Shown here one piece after another: positions 46,406 through 53,233 of a stretch of 57,822 nucleotides of DNA. Under the pieces are notes generated by a model that had not been told where the DNA came from, ran no database searches, and saw only the letters and a list, made by a program, of their open reading frames with translations. The DNA comes from Fusobacteriaceae bacterium. GTDB lineage: Bacteria; Fusobacteriota; Fusobacteriia; Fusobacteriales; Fusobacteriaceae. The position numbers and the translations under genes are program-made. Each line of letters starts with the position of its first letter. Positions within the stretch are counted from its first letter, which is position 1. The DNA lies in contig JAITPM010000093.1 of NCBI GenBank assembly GCA_031289425.1, positions 1 to 57,822 on the forward strand. The letters are read 5' to 3'.

Positions 46406-46933
46406 TTAATCTATAAACCCTCTTGCTATTCTTTTATTTTTAATTCCAACTACATTTACTTCTTCTTTTCCAAAAATGTCTCCAAGTTGAGATTTTGTAC
46501 TGTAATATATGTGCTTTATTCCATATTCATTTATTTTTTCTAGAATTCTCTTTTCAGGGTTTGAAGCAATATCCTGTGCTATTATTATAAAATAAATTTT
46601 TTCTATATCTTCCAAAACCATATTTACTCCGAAAGATAAATATTTTGAATATTTCATTGGTTTTAAAATATTTAAATAATTTTTTTCTACTTTCTTCAAG
46701 CAATTTAACATTTTTATCAAATCATCCGGAGAAATTTTTATTTTATTATGTGATGCCAATTTTTTAAGACAATTATGGTCTTTACAAATATAATAGCCTC
46801 TTGCTTGAAATATTTGATTTTTATCAAAGAAATAATTTACAGAATCTTTTTGGCACATCCTAAATAAATCTTCTTTAAATGATTTTTTTTTACATATTAA
46901 ACAGGTTCTTTCAGGAAAATTATCATTATTCAC
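46406..46933 (-). CDS. YlxR-L7Ae fusion protein
   Basis: 175 residues. Residues 5-80 are a YlxR (DUF448) domain: PERTCLICKKK, then RGYYICKDHNCLKKLA. Residues about 90-175 look like an L7Ae/YlxQ RNA-binding domain: GVNMVLEDIEKIYFIIIAQDIA, then a basic end. In Firmicutes ylxR and ylxQ are two genes between nusA and infB; here they are one. YlxR domains bind nucleic acid; L7Ae domains bind kink-turn RNA. The GTG start overlaps the nusA stop by 8 bp and has no strong binding site, so translation is coupled. Confidence 0.85.
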   Translation of the reverse strand: MNNDNFPERTCLICKKKSFKEDLFRMCQKDSVNYFFDKNQIFQARGYYICKDHNCLKKLASHNKIKISPDDLIKMLNCLKKVEKNYLNILKPMKYSKYLSFGVNMVLEDIEKIYFIIIAQDIASNPEKRILEKINEYGIKHIYYSTKSQLGDIFGKEEVNVVGIKNKRIARGFID

Positions 46934-48296
46934 CGTTCTTTTTTTTCGCCTCTTTTTTTGGTTTTTTTTCTTTCGTTATTTTTTCTTTTATTATTTTTTC
47001 TTTTATTATTTCTTCTTTTATTTCTTCTTCTTTTATTTCTTCTTCTTTTATTTCTTCTTCTTTTATTATTTCTTCTTTTATTATTTCTTCTTTTATTGTT
47101 TCTTCTTTAACTATTTCTTCTTTATTTATTTTTTCTTTTATTATTCTATCTTTTATTACTTCTTCTTCCTTCTTTTGATTTTCAGAATTATTTTTCAATT
47201 CTTCATTTGCATGTTTGACTTCTCTATTTTCTTGAGCCGCATTTTTTTCTTGAGTATCCGTTTTTATATCTATCCTCATGCCTGTCAATTTGGCTGCAAG
47301 TCTGGCATTTTGTCCATTCTTTCCTATTGCCAAAGAAAGTTGTGAATCATCAACTATAACTCTAGCCGTGCTTTTATCTTCCAGTACCTCGACACTTTTT
47401 ACTTTTGCCGGACTTAATACCGCAGATACAAACTCTTCTATAGATTCCTTCCAATTGACAATATCAATTTTTTCACCATTTAATTCATCTACTATATTTT
47501 TTATTCTCAAGCCTCTTTGACCGATACAAGCCCCTACTGTGTCGATATTTTTATCATCTGAATATACAGCAACCTTAGCTCTTGAGCCTGCTTCTCTTGC
47601 TACTGCTTTTACTTCTATTATTCCATTTGAAATCTCTGGTATTTCCAATTCAAATAATTTTTTTAACAATCCATCGCTTTTTCTTGAAATAATGATTCTA
47701 GGAAATCTACTTGTTTTTTCAACTTCAGACAAGTATACCTTTATTCTATCTCCCACTTTGTATGCATCAGAAGGAGATTGTTCAGCCGGAGTAAGTATAG
47801 CTTCTGCTCCATAAAATTCTATAAAGATATTTTTCTTATCGTCTATTCTTCTAATTATTCCTGTTATAATATCAAATTCTTTATCTTTAAATTTATCGTA
47901 AATATATTGCTTTTCTGATTCTCTGACTTTTTGGATAACAATTTGTTTACCATTTTGTATAGCATTTCTTCTAAAGTCTTCACAATTTATTTCTATTTTT
48001 ACGATATCTCCAAGTTTTGCTTTCTTTTTATGATCTTGTGCATCTTCTACAGATATTTCTAAAGCAGCATCATATAAATCCTCTTCGCTTACAACAGTTT
48101 TTATTTCAAAGAGCTTGACATCTCCAGTCTCTCGGTTTATTTCTACTTCGATTTTTTCTTCGTCTCCATGATTTTTCTTATAAGCTACCAATAAAGCTTG
48201 TTCTACTGTTTGTAAAAGAACTTCTTTGTCTATACCTTTTTCTCTTTCAAGCTCCTCTAAAGCCTCTAAAAAAATCTTTCCATCTTTACTCTTCAT
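46926..48296 (-). CDS. nusA: Transcription elongation factor NusA with KE-repeat tail
   Basis: 456 residues. The N-terminal RNA-polymerase-binding domain (about 1-125), the S1 domain (about 130-200) and two KH domains (GACIGQRGLRIKNIVDELNGEKIDIV and SLAIGKNGQNARLAAKLTG) are intact up to about residue 345. The rest is a charged tail with KEEII/KEEEI pentapeptides and a basic end (KKPKKEAKKKNGE). E. coli NusA has acidic repeat domains there; fusobacterial NusA normally stops near the KH domains. AGGAGG lies about 14 bp before the ATG. It precedes the YlxR-L7Ae gene in the rimP operon. Confidence 0.95.
   Translation of the reverse strand: MKSKDGKIFLEALEELEREKGIDKEVLLQTVEQALLVAYKKNHGDEEKIEVEINRETGDVKLFEIKTVVSEEDLYDAALEISVEDAQDHKKKAKLGDIVKIEINCEDFRRNAIQNGKQIVIQKVRESEKQYIYDKFKDKEFDIITGIIRRIDDKKNIFIEFYGAEAILTPAEQSPSDAYKVGDRIKVYLSEVEKTSRFPRIIISRKSDGLLKKLFELEIPEISNGIIEVKAVAREAGSRAKVAVYSDDKNIDTVGACIGQRGLRIKNIVDELNGEKIDIVNWKESIEEFVSAVLSPAKVKSVEVLEDKSTARVIVDDSQLSLAIGKNGQNARLAAKLTGMRIDIKTDTQEKNAAQENREVKHANEELKNNSENQKKEEEVIKDRIIKEKINKEEIVKEETIKEEIIKEEIIKEEEIKEEEIKEEEIKEEIIKEKIIKEKITKEKKPKKEAKKKNGE
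46968..47145 (-). repeat. 15-bp tandem repeat in nusA (KEExI pentapeptides)
   Basis: Tandem 15-bp units, many with the sequence TTCTTCTTTTATTTC on the plus strand, identical to the pepF unit. The stretch 47011-47067 is a perfect 57-bp match to 16507-16563. The repeats encode the C-terminal tail of NusA. Confidence 0.9.
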
Positions 48297-48333
48297 TTTA
48301 TTTTTCTATACCTCCTAAAAGCAATATATATTT

Positions 48334-48831
48334 CTAAACATCATTAAAATCAAATATTAAATTTGCTCTCTTTATTTCACCGATTTCTATTGTTACTTGT
48401 TCTTTTCCAATATCTAAAATAAGATTTTCCTCATCACATGATATTATTTTCCCCTCATATGATTTTACTTCATTCACTTTATGTTTCAGAGATACCTTAA
48501 TTTTTTCCCCCTGGAATCTTATAAAATCTTCTAATTTTTTTAGTGGTCTTTCTAACCCTGGTGATGAAACTTCCAAGAAAAAATTTTTGTCTATGATTTT
48601 GTCAATATCATCTTCTATTTTGCCACTTAACAGAGCACAATCTTCCAATGAAATATCCCTGTCCAAATATTCTACATAAACTCTTACATACCAATATCCT
48701 CCGTCTTGCAGATATTCTACATCAACTAAATGCATTTTAAGATTCTCTGCTGCAAGAAATGCTATATCCGTAATTTTTTTCAGAATTACTTCATTTTCTT
48801 TTTCTTGGTACGTCTTACTAATTTTTTTCAT
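48334..48831 (-). CDS. rimP: Ribosome maturation factor RimP
   Basis: 165 residues from the chosen ATG. RimP assists 30S assembly. Motifs are LKMHLVDVEYLQDGGYWYVRVYVE, DCALLSGKIEDDID and the central FFLEVSSPGLERPLK. I chose ATG 48831 because GAGGTGAT lies upstream; a TTG at 48861 would overlap that site. It is the first gene of rimP-nusA-ylxR/L7Ae-infB-rbfA-recJ. Confidence 0.94.
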   Translation of the reverse strand: MKKISKTYQEKENEVILKKITDIAFLAAENLKMHLVDVEYLQDGGYWYVRVYVEYLDRDISLEDCALLSGKIEDDIDKIIDKNFFLEVSSPGLERPLKKLEDFIRFQGEKIKVSLKHKVNEVKSYEGKIISCDEENLILDIGKEQVTIEIGEIKRANLIFDFNDV

Positions 48832-48940
48832 TTTGTTTTCTATCACCTCATTTAAATACAATCTTTTTCACTTTCCAGTGAAAAATTATCAAATTAGGGA
48901 GCGATTTAATCGCTCCCTACACATCACACATAAATTCTTA
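48832..48940 (-). promoter_or_regulatory. Structured leader of the rimP-nusA operon
   Basis: About 110 nt lie between the predicted start site and the rimP ATG. It contains a perfect 25-nt palindrome, arms TAGGGAGCGATT / AATCGCTCCCTA (48895-48919). A second hairpin, TTTTTCACT-GGAA-AGTGAAAAA (48864-48885), ends about 17 bp before the GAGGTGAT site. Two stable hairpins before a NusA operon suggest feedback attenuation by NusA or transcript pausing, but this is inference. Confidence 0.45.
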
Positions 48941-48945
48941 ATGAT

Positions 48946-48974
48946 ATTTTAGCATATTTTTTCTAAAAAATCAA
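48946..48974 (-). promoter_or_regulatory. Promoter of the rimP-nusA-infB operon
   Basis: On the minus strand TTGATT (48974-48969), exactly 17 bp, TAAAAT (48951-48946), preceded by an extended -10 TGC. Good spacing and location for the operon. Confidence 0.6.
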
Positions 48975-49008
48975 ATTTATTATTTTTTATCAAAAAAATC
49001 GCCCATAT

Positions 49009-49962
49009 TTATAAATTTGCAGCTCCAATGATTCCTGCATCATTACCCAATGTTGCCTGTTTGATATCGGCAACGTGTATTTTATCACCAGCAAAAGTAT
49101 ATTTCTTCACATATTTTTTGAGAGGTTCTATTAATGCGTCACCTTGATTTGCTATCCCTCCGGATAATAATATTTTTTCCGGTCTAAATATATTGACTAT
49201 ATCTATGATTCCCTCTGCCAAATGCATTATATACCTATCTATAATTGCTATTCCTTCTTCATCTCCGAGTCTGGCAGCTTCAAAAGGAGTCAGTCCATTT
49301 ATTTTGCTGAGATTTTTAGAACATAATTCATTTATTAAAGAATTCGGATTTTTTTCTGCCGCCCTTTTTGTATCTCTTATCAGTGCTGTAGCAGATGCAT
49401 AAGCTTCAAAGCATCCCTTTCTGCCACAAGTACATTGCTCTCCATCTACTACAAGTACCGTATGACCGAGCTCTACCCCACCTGGAGAACCACCCTCATA
49501 TATCTTCCCATCTATTATAACCCCGCCGCCTACTCCGGTTCCCAATGTTATGAGAACCATATTGTGTACTCCCTTTGCCCCTCCTGCGATAGCTTCTCCC
49601 AATGCAGCGCAATTAGCATCATTTGAAACCTTTATAGGTAAATCTATATTTTTTTTTAATTCTTCTGCCAACGGAACTCCTTCCCACAGCAGATTTGCGG
49701 CAAATAGAATTTCTCCCGTTTTAAAATTTACCGTTCCTGGGCATCCTATTCCTATAGATATGCAATTATTTAAATCAATTTTATGTAAATAAAGCAGTTC
49801 CTTTATTGCATTTGCCATATTTTTAATTATTTTTATATAGCCCAATTTTACATCTGTTTTTATAGATTTTTTTGCTATGATTTCATTTTTATCATTCACA
49901 ACACCCATCTTTATATTTGTTCCACCAATGTCAATCCCAATTTTATATTTAACTTCATTCAT
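49009..49962 (-). CDS. glk: ROK-family glucokinase
   Basis: 317 residues. The ATP motif IGIDIGGTNIKMG opens the protein; SNDANCAALGEA contains the catalytic Asp, and the ROK zinc cluster CTCGRKGCFEAYAS is complete. The C-terminal KILLSGGIANQGD closes the family signature. The enzyme phosphorylates glucose to glucose-6-phosphate. Other ROK sugars cannot be excluded. AGGAG precedes the ATG. It appears to be a single gene between the MORN gene and the rimP operon. Confidence 0.93.
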   Translation of the reverse strand: MNEVKYKIGIDIGGTNIKMGVVNDKNEIIAKKSIKTDVKLGYIKIIKNMANAIKELLYLHKIDLNNCISIGIGCPGTVNFKTGEILFAANLLWEGVPLAEELKKNIDLPIKVSNDANCAALGEAIAGGAKGVHNMVLITLGTGVGGGVIIDGKIYEGGSPGGVELGHTVLVVDGEQCTCGRKGCFEAYASATALIRDTKRAAEKNPNSLINELCSKNLSKINGLTPFEAARLGDEEGIAIIDRYIMHLAEGIIDIVNIFRPEKILLSGGIANQGDALIEPLKKYVKKYTFAGDKIHVADIKQATLGNDAGIIGAANL

Positions 49963-50079
49963 GATTTTTACTCCTATTTAGCTATAAAACTATACTTCGT
50001 TTTAGTATTTTTGCATTATTTTTTTATAAAAATCTTTGGATTTAATTTTGTTTATTATTTATTTTATTGTTTTATTGTT

Positions 50080-51765
50080 TTATTGTTTTATTTTTAATTG
50101 TCCTTCTTCGTCGTACTCTTTGATCCCATTAACTAATTCTCCATCTTTATAATTGGCTTCCTTTTTTGTAGTTCCTCTTTCATAGTATTCTTTGTATTTT
50201 CCATTTAATTTTCCATTTTTATAAGTACATTCTTTTTCCATTCTCCATGTATCATAATATGCTGTATATTTTCCTATAAATAATCCATTTTTGTAATTAC
50301 TCCACAGTTTCATCCTACCATTAATATGATATTCTTTGTATTCTCCATTAAGTATTCCATTGGTATAAATACTTTCTTCTTTTATTTTCCCATTTTCATA
50401 ATATTTTATATTTTTTCCATTCAATAGATCATTTTTATAGTTTAATTCTTCTTTTATTTTTCCATTTTCATAATATTTGTTATATTCCCCGTCTTTTTTT
50501 CCATTTACAAAATTGATTTTTAGTTTTATTTTTCCATTATCAAAATAATACTTAAATTCTTTTTCTCTTACACCATCTTTATGATGACCTTCAATTTTTA
50601 AATTTCCATTTTTATAATAATGTTCAAACTTTCTATTTAGTTTGTCATCTATATAAATTCCTATTGTTTTTATTTTTCCATTTTTGTAAAAAGCTTGATA
50701 TTCACCATTCTTTTTACCATTTTTTAAATATTTTATCTTCTTTATTTGTTTGTTATCATAATATTCTATATATATATCATTATTTCTATCATTTTTTAAA
50801 TTTACTTCTACTTTTATTGTTTCTTTTTTCTCTATTTCCTCTTTTTTCTCTATTTCTTCTTTTTTATTTATTTCTTCTTCTGTTTTCTCTTCTTCTATTT
50901 CTTCTCCTTCTGTTTTCTCTATTTCTTCTTTGTCTACTACTATATTTTCTGTTATACTCTTTTCTATTTCATCCTTCCTTATTGTATCGTTTTCCTTTTC
51001 ATTGTTCTCTATTTCATTTTTTTCTATTATATCTTTCTCTGCTATATCGTTTTTTATTTCGTTGTTCTCTATTTCAACTTTTTCTATTGCAGTATTCTCT
51101 ATCACATTATTTTCTGTTGTATCTTTCTCTATTACATCATTTTTTATATCATCTTCTTCTTTTTTATTTTCTTCTACTTCATTTTCTTCTACTTCATTTT
51201 CTTCTACTTCATTTTCCCCTACTTCATTTTTCCCTACTTCCAAATTGTTTTCTATTTCCACTTTTTCTAATATTGTACCTTCTACAACATTACTTTCTAT
51301 TGTAACTTTCTCTATTACATCATTTTTTATATCTTCTTCTTCTTTATTTTTTTCTTCTTTATTTTCTTCTTTTTCTACTGGGGTGTTTTCTGTAATATTA
51401 TTTTCTATTATATCTTTCTCTACTACATCGTTTTCTATTTCATTTTTTTCTATCAAATCATTCTCTACTACATTATTCTCTATTGTATTACTTTCATTTT
51501 CATTGTTATCTACTTCAATATTTTTTATTATATTATTATCAATTTTACTATTTTCCAGAATATCATTACTTAGTAAATTATTTTTTACTTTATGTACATC
51601 ATTTTCTATTGCATCTTCATAAATAGTTTTTATTTTTTCATAATTAGATTCTTTAGAATCGTATTCATCATCATTAAATTTTCCGTTATTAGAAAATAAT
51701 AATTTAATCAAATATGTTGTGGCAAGTATAATTGCAAATACTATAATGTAATAATCTTTAAACAT
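50080..51765 (-). CDS. Membrane-anchored MORN/YwqK-type repeat protein with long charged spacer
   Basis: 561 residues. A hydrophobic N-terminal segment (about 4-26) is followed by about 300 residues rich in Glu, Asn, Ile, Val and Lys. There the period is mostly five: units such as IENDV, VEKDI and VEENE. Residues about 330-561 are about ten MORN_2 units of roughly 23 residues (YYENGKIKEE...YKNGLLNGK). This repeat is known from YwqK and many Fusobacterium proteins that bind or neutralise partners. An outer-face anchored display protein is the simplest reading; no partner gene is adjacent. AAAGGTGG precedes the ATG. Confidence 0.85.
   Translation of the reverse strand: MFKDYYIIVFAIILATTYLIKLLFSNNGKFNDDEYDSKESNYEKIKTIYEDAIENDVHKVKNNLLSNDILENSKIDNNIIKNIEVDNNENESNTIENNVVENDLIEKNEIENDVVEKDIIENNITENTPVEKEENKEEKNKEEEDIKNDVIEKVTIESNVVEGTILEKVEIENNLEVGKNEVGENEVEENEVEENEVEENKKEEDDIKNDVIEKDTTENNVIENTAIEKVEIENNEIKNDIAEKDIIEKNEIENNEKENDTIRKDEIEKSITENIVVDKEEIEKTEGEEIEEEKTEEEINKKEEIEKKEEIEKKETIKVEVNLKNDRNNDIYIEYYDNKQIKKIKYLKNGKKNGEYQAFYKNGKIKTIGIYIDDKLNRKFEHYYKNGNLKIEGHHKDGVREKEFKYYFDNGKIKLKINFVNGKKDGEYNKYYENGKIKEELNYKNDLLNGKNIKYYENGKIKEESIYTNGILNGEYKEYHINGRMKLWSNYKNGLFIGKYTAYYDTWRMEKECTYKNGKLNGKYKEYYERGTTKKEANYKDGELVNGIKEYDEEGQLKIKQ
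50815..51660 (-). repeat. Degenerate 15-bp-period charged spacer in the MORN gene
   Basis: The spacer region of the MORN protein gene, most units of five codons with Glu at the second or third place. Copies are more diverged than in pepF or nusA. One block (about 51170-51230) is an exact short tandem of the VEENE type. Confidence 0.7.
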
Positions 51766-51865
51766 TTATATAACCACCTTTTTTATAATTTGTTTCAATT
51801 AATTCTTTAAATATAAAAAAATAATACAAATCACATTCAATAACATAATTTTTTGCATTCAGATT

Positions 51866-51874
51866 ATTATACCA
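51866..51874 (-). promoter_or_regulatory. Extended -10 promoter of the MORN gene
   Basis: On the minus strand TTATGG-TATAAT (TATAAT at 51871-51866), identical over 12 bases to the pepF promoter core. The rest of the 313-bp gap to rpsI holds only AT-rich DNA and the rpsI terminator. Confidence 0.45.
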
Positions 51875-52024
51875 TAATATCAATATTTTTTACAGAAAAT
51901 TTATATTTTTAATAGTACAAAATTTTGGCAGGAATTTTTTTATAAGTTTAAAAATTATTATCTCTGCTAGTTGTTTGTATTGGATAATGCTTTTACTTCA
52001 TTTTATCTATTTCAAAAAACATAA

Positions 52025-52055
52025 AAATCCCGAAAGACACCATCTTTCGGGATTT
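52025..52055 (-). terminator. Terminator of rplM-rpsI
   Basis: Stem AAATCCCGAAAG / CTTTCGGGATTT with a 7-nt loop, followed on the minus strand by a T-rich run. It lies 24 bp after the rpsI stop codon. Confidence 0.85.
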
Positions 52056-52078
52056 GATATATATATACATATAATATT

Positions 52079-52477
52079 CTAACGTTTTGAAAATTGAGGA
52101 CTTCTTCTAGATTTCTTTTTACCATATTTTTTTCTTTCTACCATTCTTGAATCTCTTGTAAGAAATCCGGCTTCTCTCAATGCAGGTTTTAAAGTTTCAT
52201 CAGTCATAAGAAGCGCTCTTGCTATACCATGTCTTATAGCTCCTGCTTGTCCTGAATTCCCTCCACCACTTACTTTGACTTTAACCTTATATTTGTTCAA
52301 AGTTTCTGTCAATACTAAAGGTTGTTCAACTATTCTGTGAAGAATTTCTCTACCACCAAAATATTCTCCCATTTCCTTTCCGTTTATTTCTACACCAGTA
52401 TTTCCTGGTACCAATATTACTCTTGCTACAGAAGTTTTTCTTCTTCCTGTTCCTCTATATTGATTAATTTCGACCAC
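52079..52477 (-). CDS. rpsI: 30S ribosomal protein S9
   Basis: 132 residues. S9 signature [10 protein letters not shown] near the N-terminus, [19 protein letters not shown] in the middle, and the conserved C-terminal end [12 protein letters not shown] that reaches the P-site tRNA. The start is GTG, 9 bp after a G-rich site (AAGGGGGG). It is cotranscribed with rplM, 15 bp upstream. Confidence 0.97.
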   Translation of the reverse strand: MVEINQYRGTGRRKTSVARVILVPGNTGVEINGKEMGEYFGGREILHRIVEQPLVLTETLNKYKVKVKVSGGGNSGQAGAIRHGIARALLMTDETLKPALREAGFLTRDSRMVERKKYGKKKSRRSPQFSKR

Positions 52478-52492
52478 AGTTATTTACCCCCC

Positions 52493-52927
52493 TTAGAATT
52501 CTACCTTTTTTGGATTTTGTGCTTCATGATCATGTTCTGCTCCAGCAAACACTCTTAATCTAGTTAATTGTGCACTACCTAGCTTGTTCTTTGGAAGCAT
52601 TCTACTAACAGCTAACAAAAGCAATTCTTCAGGTCTTTTTTCTAATATAATTCCCAAAGTTCTTTTTCTTAGGCCTCCTGGATATCCAGAATGGTTATAA
52701 TAAACCTTATCTGTTATTTTTTTACCAGTAACCGCAATCTTAGCAACATTAGTAACAACAACATAATCTCCGCCATCAATATGTGGAGTAAAAGTTACTT
52801 TTTCCTTACCCATTAATTTTTTAGCAATCTCAACTGCTAGTCTTCCTAATATTTTTCCTTCTGCATCATAATGTACCCATTCTCTGGCTACGTCTTCTTT
52901 TCTTTGCATAAATGTATATTTTTTCAC
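52493..52927 (-). CDS. rplM: 50S ribosomal protein L13
   Basis: 144 residues. Signature KKYTFMQRKEDVAREWVHYDAEGKILGRLA, then HIDGGDYVVVTN and the C-terminal GAEHDHEAQNP. The start is GTG at 52927, 11 bp after AGGAGG; ATG 52909 would remove the conserved beginning. It precedes rpsI, the universal pairing, and has its own promoter and leader. Confidence 0.97.
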   Translation of the reverse strand: MKKYTFMQRKEDVAREWVHYDAEGKILGRLAVEIAKKLMGKEKVTFTPHIDGGDYVVVTNVAKIAVTGKKITDKVYYNHSGYPGGLRKRTLGIILEKRPEELLLLAVSRMLPKNKLGSAQLTRLRVFAGAEHDHEAQNPKKVEF

Positions 52928-53006
52928 TTGCTTATATCCTCCTGCTTTTTAAATGTTATATAAAAATATAACGCAACGGTCCTTTGTGGGAAAGGTAATC
53001 ATATAC
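52928..53006 (-). ncRNA. Putative L13 autoregulatory mRNA leader
   Basis: About 80 nt from the predicted start site to the GTG. On the minus strand it contains CCTTT...AAAGG (52981-52995) and GTTATAT-TTTT-ATATAAC (52955-52972), the latter close to the ribosome binding site. L13 operons often carry a leader that binds an r-protein; membership of a named leader family was not tested. Confidence 0.45.
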
Positions 53007-53012
53007 TCAGAT

Positions 53013-53041
53013 ATTGTACTGGTTTTTATCATTTATGTCAA
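53013..53041 (-). promoter_or_regulatory. Promoter of rplM-rpsI
   Basis: On the minus strand a perfect TTGACA (53041-53036), exactly 17 bp, TACAAT (53018-53013). The best promoter match in this part of the window. Confidence 0.8.
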
Positions 53042-53233
53042 CAAATTTATTTTTATTTTTAAAATTATAAATTTCCAGAAAAAGTATTCCATATTGTTAT
53101 GTCACTTAGAATAGATGCATATCAATGATTTGGTTGCAATAATCATTTTAAAATTTTATTCTCAAAATTTGCACTAGAATATTTTGCTAAAATAGTATAA
53201 AATATAATTAGGATTTTTCTAGGGGTGATTTAT

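Noticed and set aside
50062-50091. Octanucleotide tandem repeat (TTTTATTG) at the end of the MORN gene as a phase-variation switch
   Set aside because: The stop codon (50080-50082) lies within the array but the reading frame meets it in the first units. Gain or loss of a unit leaves the encoded end unchanged, so there is no on/off effect.
50664-51622. Long plus-strand open frames rich in Phe, Ser and Leu
   Set aside because: They are the antisense of the charged repeat of the MORN gene. Lys/Glu codons read backwards give Phe/Leu/Ser, so these frames stay open without being genes. The same holds for 45512-46205 (infB), 46879-47178 (nusA) and 16437-16732 (pepF).
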